From: Acidimicrobiia bacterium
GTDB taxonomy: Bacteria; Actinomycetota; Acidimicrobiia; Spongiisociales; JAHEDJ01
Assembly (NCBI GenBank): GCA_035471805.1
Contig: DATIPS010000029.1
Coordinates: 1-64,000 of the forward strand
Reading direction: 5' to 3'
DNA length: 64,000 nt
Below, piece by piece: positions 52,453 to 60,228 of this stretch. Position 1 is the stretch's first letter. Each line of letters starts with the position of its first letter. The notes under the pieces are model-generated. The model was given only the letters and a program-made list of their open reading frames with translations. It was not told where the DNA came from and searched no databases. A program made the position numbers and the translations under genes.

Positions 52453-53103
52453 ATGACGATACGGGTAATGCTCGCCGACGACCACGCGCTCGTGCGCGGT
52501 GGACTGCGCGCGCTCCTCGAAGGCGAGCCGGACATCGAGGTAGTCGGGGAAGCGGAAACCGCGGCCGGTGCGGTTGAGCTGGCCGGAGAAACCCAGCCCG
52601 ATCTCGTGGTGCTCGACGTCAACCTCCCGGACGGCTCGGGTGTCGACGCCTGCCGGCAGATCCGCGATAAGTGGGACAACATTCAGGTTGTCATGCTCAC
52701 GGCGTTCGCAGACGAGCAAGCATTCGTGGATGCCGTCACGGCGGGTGCTCTCGGGTTCGTCCTGAAACGCACGAAAGCGTCGGACCTCCTATCGGCGGTA
52801 CGCAAGGCGGCCGCCGGTGAGACGCTGCTCGACTCCGAGCTGAAGGACCATATCTTCTCCCGAGCCCACGCCGGGCGGGACTCCGATCCGCTTCTCGCCG
52901 AGTTGTCTCCGCAGGAACGCAAGATCCTCTCGAGGATTGCCGATGGGAAGACGAACCGAGAGATCGCCGCTGAGATGTACCTGGCTCAGAAGACGGTGAA
53001 GAACTACGTCTCGAATCTCCTGCGCAAACTGCAGATGAACAATCGCGCCGAAGCCGCTGCCTACGCGGCCAGACTGGAAGCACTCCGCGAATCGGACGAC
53101 TAG
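52453..53103 (+). CDS. NarL/DevR-type response regulator
   Basis: Two-component regulator of 216 aa. The receiver domain has the acidic pair DD at 8-9, phospho-acceptor Asp in VVLDVNLPDGSG and Lys in FVLKRTK. The C-terminal LuxR-type helix-turn-helix reads LSPQERKILSRIADGKTNREIAAEMYLAQKTVKNYVSNLL, close to DevR/DosR of mycobacteria, a dormancy and hypoxia regulator. No sensor kinase is adjacent, so its input is unknown. ATG 52453 is 91 bp after tnaA. Confidence 0.9.
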   Translation: MTIRVMLADDHALVRGGLRALLEGEPDIEVVGEAETAAGAVELAGETQPDLVVLDVNLPDGSGVDACRQIRDKWDNIQVVMLTAFADEQAFVDAVTAGALGFVLKRTKASDLLSAVRKAAAGETLLDSELKDHIFSRAHAGRDSDPLLAELSPQERKILSRIADGKTNREIAAEMYLAQKTVKNYVSNLLRKLQMNNRAEAAAYAARLEALRESDD

Positions 53104-53115
53104 CCGGTTCCGGGC

Positions 53116-53568
53116 TCACTCGGATTGGAGAGCCGCGCCGATCCTGTCGACAAAACCTTTGACGCTGCTCTCTGCCAGGCGATGCATGAGGACCTTGTCC
53201 AAGGCGCGACCGAGAGCTCCCAGAGGAGGTTCGTAGGTGCCGCGAAACGCCAGCTGGGTGTGGTCGGGCCCGATGGCGGCCAGAATCAGGCTCCCCTCCA
53301 TCTTGGGGAAGAGGCTCGTGGCCCCGGTTGCCTCCCAGACCACCGGTACCGAGGTCTCCCCCTCCTCGGTGACGGGATCACCAACACGCATACGGACGGT
53401 CTTGGCCACCGTTGCCGGACTCTTCCCGATCGAGATACTCGCCCGCAGTTCCTCGCCGTCGCGATAGGCCGACTCTGCCCATACGCCGAAGTTGGCGAAG
53501 AAGGACCGGAAGCGCGGCGCGACGGCCGTTACCGGTTTCCCGATTTGGACGTAGTAGTAGATGAACAC
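53116..53568 (-). CDS. SRPBCC (polyketide cyclase-like) protein
   Basis: Helix-grip fold protein of 150 aa. Typical course: short N-terminal strands, then VAPRFRSFFANFGVW, VPVVWEATGATSLFPKMEGSLILAAIGPDHTQLAF and the long C-terminal helix ALDKVLMHRLAESSVKGFVDRI. Such proteins bind hydrophobic ligands. GTG 53568 with GAGG eight nucleotides upstream is used. Divergent from the TetR gene with a palindromic operator in between, so it may belong to the same regulon. Confidence 0.75.
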   Translation of the reverse strand: MFIYYYVQIGKPVTAVAPRFRSFFANFGVWAESAYRDGEELRASISIGKSPATVAKTVRMRVGDPVTEEGETSVPVVWEATGATSLFPKMEGSLILAAIGPDHTQLAFRGTYEPPLGALGRALDKVLMHRLAESSVKGFVDRIGAALQSE

Positions 53569-53663
53569 GATGCGACCTCGACAGCACCAAACCACCGACA
53601 CTCCGATCTGACCAGGGCCGAAAGTCATGGAATCCAGGGAAACGGCGATACACGAACAGGCCG

Positions 53664-53679
53664 GCTACCGATTGGTAAC
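53664..53679. promoter_or_regulatory. TetR operator palindrome at tetR
   Basis: GCTACCGATTGGTAAC: half-sites TACC and GGTA with 4 nt between and near-complete outer bases. It ends 8 bp before the TetR start codon, fitting autorepression. The only other matching site in the window lies before the acyl-CoA dehydrogenase gene (55557-55572). Confidence 0.7.
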
Positions 53680-53687
53680 GTGGGCGG

Positions 53688-54272
53688 ATGACCAGTCGCC
53701 TCCCCGCACACAAGCGCCGCCAGCAGATCCTGGACGTGGCTCTTCAGGAGTTCTCGGGTGCGGGTTATCACGCAACCACGATGGACGACGTCGCTGCGTC
53801 GGCCGGAGTGACGAAGCCCGTTCTCTACCAGCATTTCAGCTCCAAGCGGGCTCTGTACATTCACCTGGTAGATGACGTCGGCAAACGCATGGCGGCGGCC
53901 ATAACCAACCGGACCGCATCGGCCGAATCCCCCCGCCGGCAAGTTGAAGCCGGAATCGGCGCATACTTCGACTTCGTCGCCGAGAACCGGGAGGCATTCC
54001 TCCTGCTCTTCGAGGGCGCCGACCGCAGCGACTCGGACGTAGCGGAGGCAGTGGATCGTATCGAGGACAGCATGGCCGAACTCGTTGCCCCGCTCATTGC
54101 CGCCGGGATCGAAGCCGACCAACAGCGGGCGCTCGCCTATGGGATCGTCGGCGCAGCTGAAGCCGCCGGCCGCGCCTGGGCAACGGCGAAACTCTCCGTC
54201 GAACCGGCCAGGCTGGCGGCCGAGATCTCGGAACTGGTCTGGTCGGGTCTCAGGGGCATCTCCCCGCACTAG
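53688..54272 (+). CDS. TetR-family transcriptional regulator
   Basis: Repressor of 194 aa. The N-terminal helix-turn-helix covers residues about 10-55: RQQILDVALQEFSGAGYHAT, TMDDVAASAGVTKPVLYQHF. The C-terminal ligand domain is helical and acyl-type sized (FDFVAENREAFLLLFEGAD), resembling TetR regulators of fatty-acid and lipid genes. A palindrome (53664-53679) right upstream and an identical-type palindrome before the convergently placed acyl-CoA dehydrogenase gene indicate that it controls both. Confidence 0.9.
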   Translation: MTSRLPAHKRRQQILDVALQEFSGAGYHATTMDDVAASAGVTKPVLYQHFSSKRALYIHLVDDVGKRMAAAITNRTASAESPRRQVEAGIGAYFDFVAENREAFLLLFEGADRSDSDVAEAVDRIEDSMAELVAPLIAAGIEADQQRALAYGIVGAAEAAGRAWATAKLSVEPARLAAEISELVWSGLRGISPH

Positions 54273-54323
54273 GCCCCGGTTGCCGGCACCGTCCAACCCG
54301 CCCGATACGGACGTCCGGTCGTC

Positions 54324-55538
54324 TTAAACGATCCGCATGCCGGAGATCGACCGGGCGACAACGAGACGCTGGATCTCGCTGGTACCTTCGAAGATCGTGA
54401 AGATCTTGGCATCGCGGGACCATCGTTCCACCGGGTGTTCACGAACGTAGCCCGAGCCGCCGAGAATCTGAATCGCCTCTTCGGTGGTGCGGACGGCCAC
54501 CTCGCCGGCCTTCAACTTGGACATCGAACCCTCACCCGCTTCGAACGGTTTGCCGTTTCGAGCCATCCAGGCGGCCCGCCAAACCAGGAGACGGGCGGCG
54601 TCGATCTCAGTGCGCATATCGGCGAGTTTGAAAGCGATTGCCTGGTTCATGATTATCGGACGACCGAACTGCACGCGTTCCTTGGCGTACTCGAGCGCGT
54701 ATTCGTAGGCAGCCCTGGCGACACCAAGAGCCTGGGCGCCGACCACGGGCCGCGAGGCTTCGAAAGTCGACATAGCTCCTTGCTTCCTGGAGCTCTTCCC
54801 CTCTCGCGCTCTGGCGAGCCGCGCGTCGAGCCTCTCCTTGCCGCCGAGGAGCATTCGACCCGGGAGCCTGACATCGTCGAGTACCACTTCGGCGGTGTGC
54901 GAAGCGCGGATCCCATGTTTCTTGAACTTCGAGCCCTGGGAGAAACCGGGCGTTCCGGGCGGAATGATGAAGCTTGCCTGACCTCTGGACCGTAGCTCGG
55001 GTTCGACGGACGCCACCACAACATGAACATCGGCGATGCCCCCGTTGGTGATCCAGGTCTTGGTCCCGTTCAATACCCATTCGTCGGTCGCCTCGTCATA
55101 GACGGCTCTGGTCCTGAGAGCGGACACGTCCGACCCGGCATCGGCTTCGCTAACGGCATAGGCAGCAACCCTCGGATCATCAGCCGTTCCGAAGCATTGC
55201 GGAACCCATTCGGCAACCTGATCCGGGGTTCCGGCCGCAGTGATGCCGGCCACGGCCAGCGTGCTCCCGAAGATGGACAGACCGATACCGGCATCGCCCC
55301 AGAACATCTCCTCGGCTACGAGCGGAAGGGTCAACCCGGTGGAGTCGCTGAAAGCATTGAAGAAGAAGTCGAATGAGTAGAGGCCGATCTTGGCCGCCTC
55401 CTGGATGATCGGCCAGGGGGTCTCCTCCCGCTCATCCCACTCTGCCGCGGCCGGACGGACAACCCGTTCCGCGAAGTCGTGTACCCACTTCTGAAGTTGA
55501 ATCTGATCTTCGTTCAGCTCGAGTGAAAACTCCGCCAT
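54324..55538 (-). CDS. Acyl-CoA dehydrogenase
   Basis: FAD-dependent dehydrogenase of 404 aa for fatty acid or branched-chain acyl-CoA oxidation. Marks: AYAVSEADAGSDVSALRT, WITNGGIADVHVVVA (flavin site), QILGGSGYVREHPVERW and FTIFEGTSEIQRL, whose Glu is at the catalytic-base position of MCAD-type enzymes. Start ATG 55538 follows GGGAG; an upstream in-frame codon is not used. A TetR-type palindrome overlaps its promoter (55557-55572). Chain-length preference unknown. Confidence 0.93.
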   Translation of the reverse strand: MAEFSLELNEDQIQLQKWVHDFAERVVRPAAAEWDEREETPWPIIQEAAKIGLYSFDFFFNAFSDSTGLTLPLVAEEMFWGDAGIGLSIFGSTLAVAGITAAGTPDQVAEWVPQCFGTADDPRVAAYAVSEADAGSDVSALRTRAVYDEATDEWVLNGTKTWITNGGIADVHVVVASVEPELRSRGQASFIIPPGTPGFSQGSKFKKHGIRASHTAEVVLDDVRLPGRMLLGGKERLDARLARAREGKSSRKQGAMSTFEASRPVVGAQALGVARAAYEYALEYAKERVQFGRPIIMNQAIAFKLADMRTEIDAARLLVWRAAWMARNGKPFEAGEGSMSKLKAGEVAVRTTEEAIQILGGSGYVREHPVERWSRDAKIFTIFEGTSEIQRLVVARSISGMRIV

Positions 55539-55556
55539 TGGTGCTCCCAAAATCTA

Positions 55557-55572
55557 GTTACCACATGGTAAC
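55557..55572. promoter_or_regulatory. TetR operator palindrome at the acyl-CoA dehydrogenase gene
   Basis: Perfect inverted repeat GTTACC-ACAT-GGTAAC, 18 bp upstream of the acyl-CoA dehydrogenase start. It matches the site at 53664-53679 in half-sites (YTACC/GGTAAC) and in 4-nt spacer, so both are probably bound by the TetR protein encoded at 53688. Confidence 0.75.
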
Positions 55573-55600
55573 TTAACTTGAGGAGTGACGGGGAACCCAG

Positions 55601-55650
55601 TTTCTCGGCAATACTGATGATCCCCACGCGCTTCAGCATTGCCGAGAAAA
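55601..55650 (+). repeat. 51-bp palindromic interspersed repeat, copy 6
   Basis: Left arm TTTCTCGGCAATACTG (55601-55616), 17-nt loop ATGATCCCCACGCGCTT, right arm CAGCATTGCCGAGAAAA (55634-55650), with one stem mismatch. It lies between the acyl-CoA dehydrogenase promoter and the 3' end of the whiB gene, both on the minus strand, 28 bp from the TetR operator. Confidence 0.88.
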
Positions 55651-55668
55651 AACACCGCAGAGATCAAC

Positions 55669-55947
55669 TCAGCTGGCCCGTCGGATCCGGACGCCCCGCT
55701 TGCGGCGCAGGAGGCGGCGCTCGCGGGAAGTCAGCCCACCCCACACGCCATCCCTTTGGCCGGTCTCAACCGCATAGGAAAGGCATTCCTCCCGCACCGG
55801 ACATGCCCCACAGACTGCCTTGGCGGCGCGGACCTGGGACGGTTCTGCCTCGTTGGCCGGAAAGAACAAATCGTCAGCACGACCCGAACAGGCAGCGAGT
55901 TCACGCCATTCTGATCCGAGATCCGACAATGTCTCATGTCCGAGCAC
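55669..55947 (-). CDS. WhiB-family iron-sulfur transcriptional regulator
   Basis: WhiB-like protein of 92 aa, a family restricted to actinobacteria and their phages. The four Fe-S Cys are spaced C-x25-C-x2-C-x5-C (AACSGR..., VCGACPVREEC), followed by DGVWGGLTSRERR and a basic tail RRKRGVRIRR that binds DNA. GTG 55947 is chosen because AAGGAG sits six nucleotides upstream; the frame extends to ATG 56019 but that part is poorly conserved-looking and would almost reach the divergent fetA start. It is divergent from fetAB. Confidence 0.93.
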   Translation of the reverse strand: MLGHETLSDLGSEWRELAACSGRADDLFFPANEAEPSQVRAAKAVCGACPVREECLSYAVETGQRDGVWGGLTSRERRLLRRKRGVRIRRAS

Positions 55948-56047
55948 GCGCGCTCCTTCCGTAAGGTAGTGATAACGCACGCCGTGGCCGGAATGTTCCC
56001 CGGTTTCGCGAATGTTCATCTGGCCGCGCAGGCCTATGGTGCATCAC

Positions 56048-56749
56048 ATGGTGTTTGAACTCGAGGGCATCGAAGTCAACGGCGCCAACGGCCGGCAACG
56101 GTTGTCGATTGACGGGCTGCGCCTCCCATCGAACGGCATGACCGTGATCGTGGGCCCGTCGGGCGCAGGTAAATCCACACTGTTGCGCCTCTTCAACCGG
56201 CTGGAGAACCCGGACGGCGGCCTGATCCGGTTCCACGGTCGGCCGATCGGCGAGACCGACCCACTCGACCTCCGGCGCGCGGTGGGAATGGTGTTCCAGG
56301 AACCCGTCCGGTTCCCCGGAACCGTGTTCGACAACCTGAGAGAAGCCGACCCATCGATCGACGAGCGCACTGCCGAGTCGCTCCTCAAACGGACCGGCCT
56401 CGACGGTACTTTCCTGACCAGGCCGGCAGATGAACTCTCCGGAGGAGAGGCGCAGCGAATGTGCATCGCCCGCGCACTGGCGACCGGCCCCACGGTCCTC
56501 CTGATGGACGAGCCGACTTCTTCGCTCGACCCGGCGGCAACCCGCCAGATCGAAGAACAGGCTCTGGCACTGGCCGAGACGGGCGTTCCCGTCTTGTGGG
56601 TAACCCACGACACCGGGCAGATGCATCGCATCGCCTCTCACGTCATCTGCCTGATAGATGGATCCGTTGCCTATGAAGGCCCGGCAATCGACATGCCGGC
56701 TGCGCCGGACCCCCGAATAGCCGAGTTCCTCGCGGAGCGGCCGTCGTGA
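56048..56749 (+). CDS. fetA: ABC ATPase, FetA-like
   Basis: Small ATPase of 233 aa that energises FetB. Walker A IVGPSGAGKST, Q-loop MVFQEPVRF, signature ELSGGEAQR, Walker B VLLMDEPTSSLD and switch His in WVTHDTGQ are all intact. FetAB is described as an iron exporter in E. coli. ATG 56048 is used; ATG 56036 is possible. The stop overlaps the fetB start (GTGA). The gene is divergent from whiB with about 100 bp between, holding two GAATGTTC direct repeats (55991 and 56010). Confidence 0.88.
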   Translation: MVFELEGIEVNGANGRQRLSIDGLRLPSNGMTVIVGPSGAGKSTLLRLFNRLENPDGGLIRFHGRPIGETDPLDLRRAVGMVFQEPVRFPGTVFDNLREADPSIDERTAESLLKRTGLDGTFLTRPADELSGGEAQRMCIARALATGPTVLLMDEPTSSLDPAATRQIEEQALALAETGVPVLWVTHDTGQMHRIASHVICLIDGSVAYEGPAIDMPAAPDPRIAEFLAERPS

Positions 56750-57522
56750 GCACTGCAGACGTAACGACCCTCGGTTTGACCGCCTCGCTGATCCTTGTAG
56801 TCGTGGCCATCGGAATCTCCGCTACCCAGAGGCTCGGACTCGAGCGCGACATCGTCTGGGCCACGGTCCGGTCGCTCGTGCAACTGCTGTTCGTGGGTGT
56901 CGTGCTGGCGTTCGTCATCGATCCCGGACAACCGCTGATCCTCTCATGGGCATGGGTGGCCGCCATGGTGGCCTTTGCCGGCGTCGTCATTCACCGCCGT
57001 GCCCCGGAGATACCGGGTGTGTTGTTTCTCGGAATGGTCGCCATCGGCTCAGCCGCCGCCGTCACCCTGACGGTCATCTTCGGACTGGGAGTCTTCCCTC
57101 TCGAGGGTCGCACGCTCGTGCCGCTGGCGGGGATGATGGTCGGCAACTCCATGAACGCCACCGTGCTCGCCGCCCGTCGGGTTGTCGACGAGTTGGCCGA
57201 CAATCGTCCCGGGGTCGAAGCTCGCCTCGCTCTGGGGCAGTCCGCCCGGCAGGCGAGCCGCAGCTATCTGCGGTCGGCCCTCCGAACGGCCCTTACACCT
57301 CAGATCGAAACCACCAAGGCGGTGGGTCTGGTATTCCTACCGGGTGCCATGACGGGTCTCATCCTCGCGGGGGTCGACCCGATCGAAGCGGTTCGCGTCC
57401 AGGCGGCAATCATGTACCTGATACTCGGATCAGTTGCCACCACCGCGACGGTCATGACGCTCGGCATAGGCCATCGCCTCTTCACGCCGGATCACCGTCT
57501 GATTCGACTGCCGCGCTCTTGA
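56746..57522 (+). CDS. fetB: FetB-like membrane permease (UPF0014)
   Basis: Integral membrane protein of 258 aa with about seven helices. The UPF0014/FetB signature is the LVPLAGMMVGNSMNATVLAARR segment and SYLRSALRTALTPQIETTKAVGLVFLPGAMTGLILAG. It forms an exporter with FetA. GTG 56746 overlaps the FetA stop. Its last 41 bp overlap the end of the convergent MFS gene. Confidence 0.92.
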   Translation: MSTADVTTLGLTASLILVVVAIGISATQRLGLERDIVWATVRSLVQLLFVGVVLAFVIDPGQPLILSWAWVAAMVAFAGVVIHRRAPEIPGVLFLGMVAIGSAAAVTLTVIFGLGVFPLEGRTLVPLAGMMVGNSMNATVLAARRVVDELADNRPGVEARLALGQSARQASRSYLRSALRTALTPQIETTKAVGLVFLPGAMTGLILAGVDPIEAVRVQAAIMYLILGSVATTATVMTLGIGHRLFTPDHRLIRLPRS

Positions 57523-58696
57523 CCTCCGGATTGCCCGTGCCGGACATCCACGTAAGCAGCGCGGCAAGTGCCATGGCCGCCACGAGGCCCACCAGGGGAA
57601 CCTCATAGCCTCCGGTTGCATCCCGAAGGACTCCAACGCCCGCCGGACCGGCTGCTCCGATGATCGCGGCAAACGTCCACTGGACTCCCATTATCCGGCC
57701 GTAAGCGGGACCGGAATACCACGCAGACATGACCATTGCCCGAAGCGGGAGCATCGCGCCGAAAGAGAGCCCGAAGAGAATGAAATGGGCTCCCATCTGC
57801 CAGTCGGCACCGACGGACACCGCAAGTGCCAGTGCCACCGTCACGGCAACCATTCCGGCCGCATGAACCGATGTGGGCCTTCGCCTTCCGGCGATGAACG
57901 GTGAGGCGTAGCGACCGGGCAGACTCAACGCGGAGGCCACCGCAGCCCAGACTGCCACCGAGGCCACCACAAACCCGGCCTCCTCGAACCGGGCTACCCG
58001 GTGCGTGATGATCGACTGCAGGGTGCCGAAGCTCAGCAGCATGCCGACCGTGTAGAGAACGAAACGGCGATCCGACACCAACGAGCGAAGAGAGAAGGAC
58101 ACGTGATCACCGTGACGAGCTTCGCCTGCACCCCCGGGCAGGAAGACCAAGGAGGTGAACCATCCGACGGCGAGGAGCAGACACCCGAGCGCCGCTGCAG
58201 CTCCTCTCCACCCGAACCAGGCCACCAGCCTTTCCGTCAGGGGAATGAAGATCGTGCCGGAGATTCCGCCGATAACCGTCAGGGTGGCGAGAGCTCGCGC
58301 CCGGTGTCGTACCGAGAACCACTGATCGACGGCGATGAACGCCGGTTCGTAATAGGTCATGGCGCCGGCCGGCCCGATCAGCAACCACCAGGCGCCGAGC
58401 ACATGCCAGGGTTCTCGAGCAGCAGAGAAGGCGAGAAGCCCCAGAAAGCCGAAGGCCGACCCGATCCCGAATACCAAACGAACGCCGTGTTTGTCGGCGA
58501 ACCGGCCGACCGGAAAGGCCAGCAGGCCGCCGACCAGGGCTGCACCACCGTATCCCACGGAGAGGACGGTCGTGCTGAAGTCGGTGCCTGCGGCATCCAC
58601 CGTGAGGAACACCGAAAAGCCGTAGAACATGACACCGAAAGCCACCATCACCGTCGTTGCGAGAGCAACGATCGCCGGCCACGAGAATCGGTCCAT
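57482..58696 (-). CDS. MFS transporter, OFA/MCT-like
   Basis: Carrier of 404 aa with 12 predicted helices. The loop GRFADKHGVRLVFGIGS after helix 2 and the general layout resemble monocarboxylate or oxalate:formate type (OFA) transporters. Substrate unknown. It is convergent with fetB and overlaps it by 41 bp, and divergent from the M20 peptidase gene at 58772, with 75 bp between. Confidence 0.85.
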   Translation of the reverse strand: MDRFSWPAIVALATTVMVAFGVMFYGFSVFLTVDAAGTDFSTTVLSVGYGGAALVGGLLAFPVGRFADKHGVRLVFGIGSAFGFLGLLAFSAAREPWHVLGAWWLLIGPAGAMTYYEPAFIAVDQWFSVRHRARALATLTVIGGISGTIFIPLTERLVAWFGWRGAAAALGCLLLAVGWFTSLVFLPGGAGEARHGDHVSFSLRSLVSDRRFVLYTVGMLLSFGTLQSIITHRVARFEEAGFVVASVAVWAAVASALSLPGRYASPFIAGRRRPTSVHAAGMVAVTVALALAVSVGADWQMGAHFILFGLSFGAMLPLRAMVMSAWYSGPAYGRIMGVQWTFAAIIGAAGPAGVGVLRDATGGYEVPLVGLVAAMALAALLTWMSGTGNPEVKSAAVESDGDPA

Positions 58697-58771
58697 GTAC
58701 GCAGGCTAGGGGGAGGGGTCTTGCGATGGCTCCACGGCGGATAGCTTCCTCGGAGCCGTTAGCCTTCCGCC

Positions 58772-60106
58772 ATGCACGAAGATCTTCGAACCGCCATCGA
58801 CAACCTGTTTCCCTCTCTCCAGTCGGCGCTGGAAGACCTCGTCCGAATCCCATCGATCAGCGCACCTTCCTTTGACGCCGCGGAAGTCCGGAGGTCGGCC
58901 GAAGCGGTTGCCGACCTACTATCGGAAGCTGGATTCGAGACGGTTCGCCTGCTCGAGGTGGAGGGGGCCCACCCGGCGGTCTTCGCAGAGATTCCTGGGC
59001 CCGACGGTGCTCCAACCGTCCTGCTCTACGCACACCACGACGTGCAGCCGGTCGGGGACCCCAACGACTGGGATCGAGATCCCTTCGATCCGGTCGAAGT
59101 AGGCGGGCGCTTGTACGGGCGTGGCTCGTCCGACGACAAGGCCGGCCTCGTCGTGCATCTCGGAGCGGTGAAGGCGCACAACGGCCGTCCTCCGGTGGGT
59201 GTCAAAGTGATCGTCGAGGGCGAGGAGGAGATCGGGTCAACCCACCTGGGTGAGTTCCTGAGCAACTACCGCGATCTACTGGCAGCCGACGTCATCGTCA
59301 TCGCGGATTCGGGCAACTGGCGAGTCGGTCAACCTGCGCTGACGACGTCGCTGCGCGGACTGGTCGACTGTACCGTTGAGGTCAGAACTCTCCGACATGC
59401 CGTCCACAGCGGACTCTTCGGAGGAGTGATCCCTGATGCGCTGACCGTTCTGGCCCGTCTGCTGGCCACTCTTCATGACGCGGACGGAAACGTTGCCATC
59501 CCGGGGTTGGTCTTCGGCGAGTCAGACACCCTGGATCTGACCGAGGAGGAGATGCGCAGCCAGGCGGACACGGTCGAGGGATTGGAACTGATCGGTTCGG
59601 GCCCTCTGACTTCACGCATCTGGACGCAGCCCGCGGTCGCGGTGCTGGCCATCGACGCTCCGGCGGTCGGGAACGCAGTGAATGCCCTTGTACCGGCGGC
59701 GCGCGCCAAAGTGAGTTTGCGCATCGCCCCCGGGGACAATCCGGAACATGCGATGAGCGCCCTCGTGGCCCATCTCGAACAGAACGTCGAGTGGGGAGCC
59801 GAGGTGAATGTGATACCCGGCGTGATGGGTGAAGCCTTCGCTCTCAAGACGACCGGGCGGACGAACGATGCGTTCCGCGCCGCCTTCGAAGAAGCCTGGG
59901 GTCGCGAAACGGTCAATATGGGCGTCGGCGGGTCCATACCGTTCGTAGCAGCCTTCTCGGAGACCTTCCCGAACGCGACAATCCTTCTCACCGGAGTAGC
60001 GGACCCAACAAGCAGAGCTCACGGGCCCAACGAGAGCGTTGATCTCGACGATGTGAAGAAGGGGGCTCTGGCGGAAGCAATCGCCCTGCGATTGCTCGCA
60101 CGGTGA
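58772..60106 (+). CDS. M20-family dipeptidase
   Basis: Zinc aminopeptidase/dipeptidase of 444 aa. Metal ligands: His in AHHDVQPVG, Asp in GRGSSDDKAG, Glu pair in VEGEEEIGS, Asp in VIADSGN and His near the C-terminal AHGPNESV. It resembles the CNDP/DapE-like dipeptidase subgroup, cytosolic, splitting dipeptides or acylated amino acids. It ends two bases before a doublet of 51-bp repeats. Confidence 0.93.
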   Translation: MHEDLRTAIDNLFPSLQSALEDLVRIPSISAPSFDAAEVRRSAEAVADLLSEAGFETVRLLEVEGAHPAVFAEIPGPDGAPTVLLYAHHDVQPVGDPNDWDRDPFDPVEVGGRLYGRGSSDDKAGLVVHLGAVKAHNGRPPVGVKVIVEGEEEIGSTHLGEFLSNYRDLLAADVIVIADSGNWRVGQPALTTSLRGLVDCTVEVRTLRHAVHSGLFGGVIPDALTVLARLLATLHDADGNVAIPGLVFGESDTLDLTEEEMRSQADTVEGLELIGSGPLTSRIWTQPAVAVLAIDAPAVGNAVNALVPAARAKVSLRIAPGDNPEHAMSALVAHLEQNVEWGAEVNVIPGVMGEAFALKTTGRTNDAFRAAFEEAWGRETVNMGVGGSIPFVAAFSETFPNATILLTGVADPTSRAHGPNESVDLDDVKKGALAEAIALRLLAR

Positions 60107-60107
60107 G

Positions 60108-60158
60108 TTTTCTCGGCAATACTGGCTACCTCTACGCGCAACAGTATTGCTGAGAAAA
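60108..60158 (+). repeat. 51-bp palindromic interspersed repeat, copy 7
   Basis: Left arm TTTTCTCGGCAATACTG (60108-60124), 17-nt loop GCTACCTCTACGCGCAA, right arm CAGTATTGCTGAGAAAA (60142-60158), one stem mismatch. It begins 2 bp after the M20 peptidase stop and is the first of a doublet. Confidence 0.88.
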
Positions 60159-60168
60159 GGCACACCCG

Positions 60169-60219
60169 ATTCTCGGCAATACTGTGGCTCTCCACGCGCA
60201 ACAGTATTGCTGAGAAAAC
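60169..60219 (+). repeat. 51-bp palindromic interspersed repeat, copy 8
   Basis: Left arm TTCTCGGCAATACTG to 60184, 17-nt loop TGGCTCTCCACGCGCAA, right arm from 60202 (CAGTATTGCTGAGAAAA). It starts exactly 61 bp after copy 7, as in the other doublet. The pair lies between the convergent M20 peptidase and trmL genes. Confidence 0.88.
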
Positions 60220-60228
60220 TCTTGGAGA

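Noticed and set aside
16476-60219. The 51-bp elements as a CRISPR array
   Set aside because: Copies are scattered or in doublets, with no run of repeats and unique spacers, and no cas genes are present.
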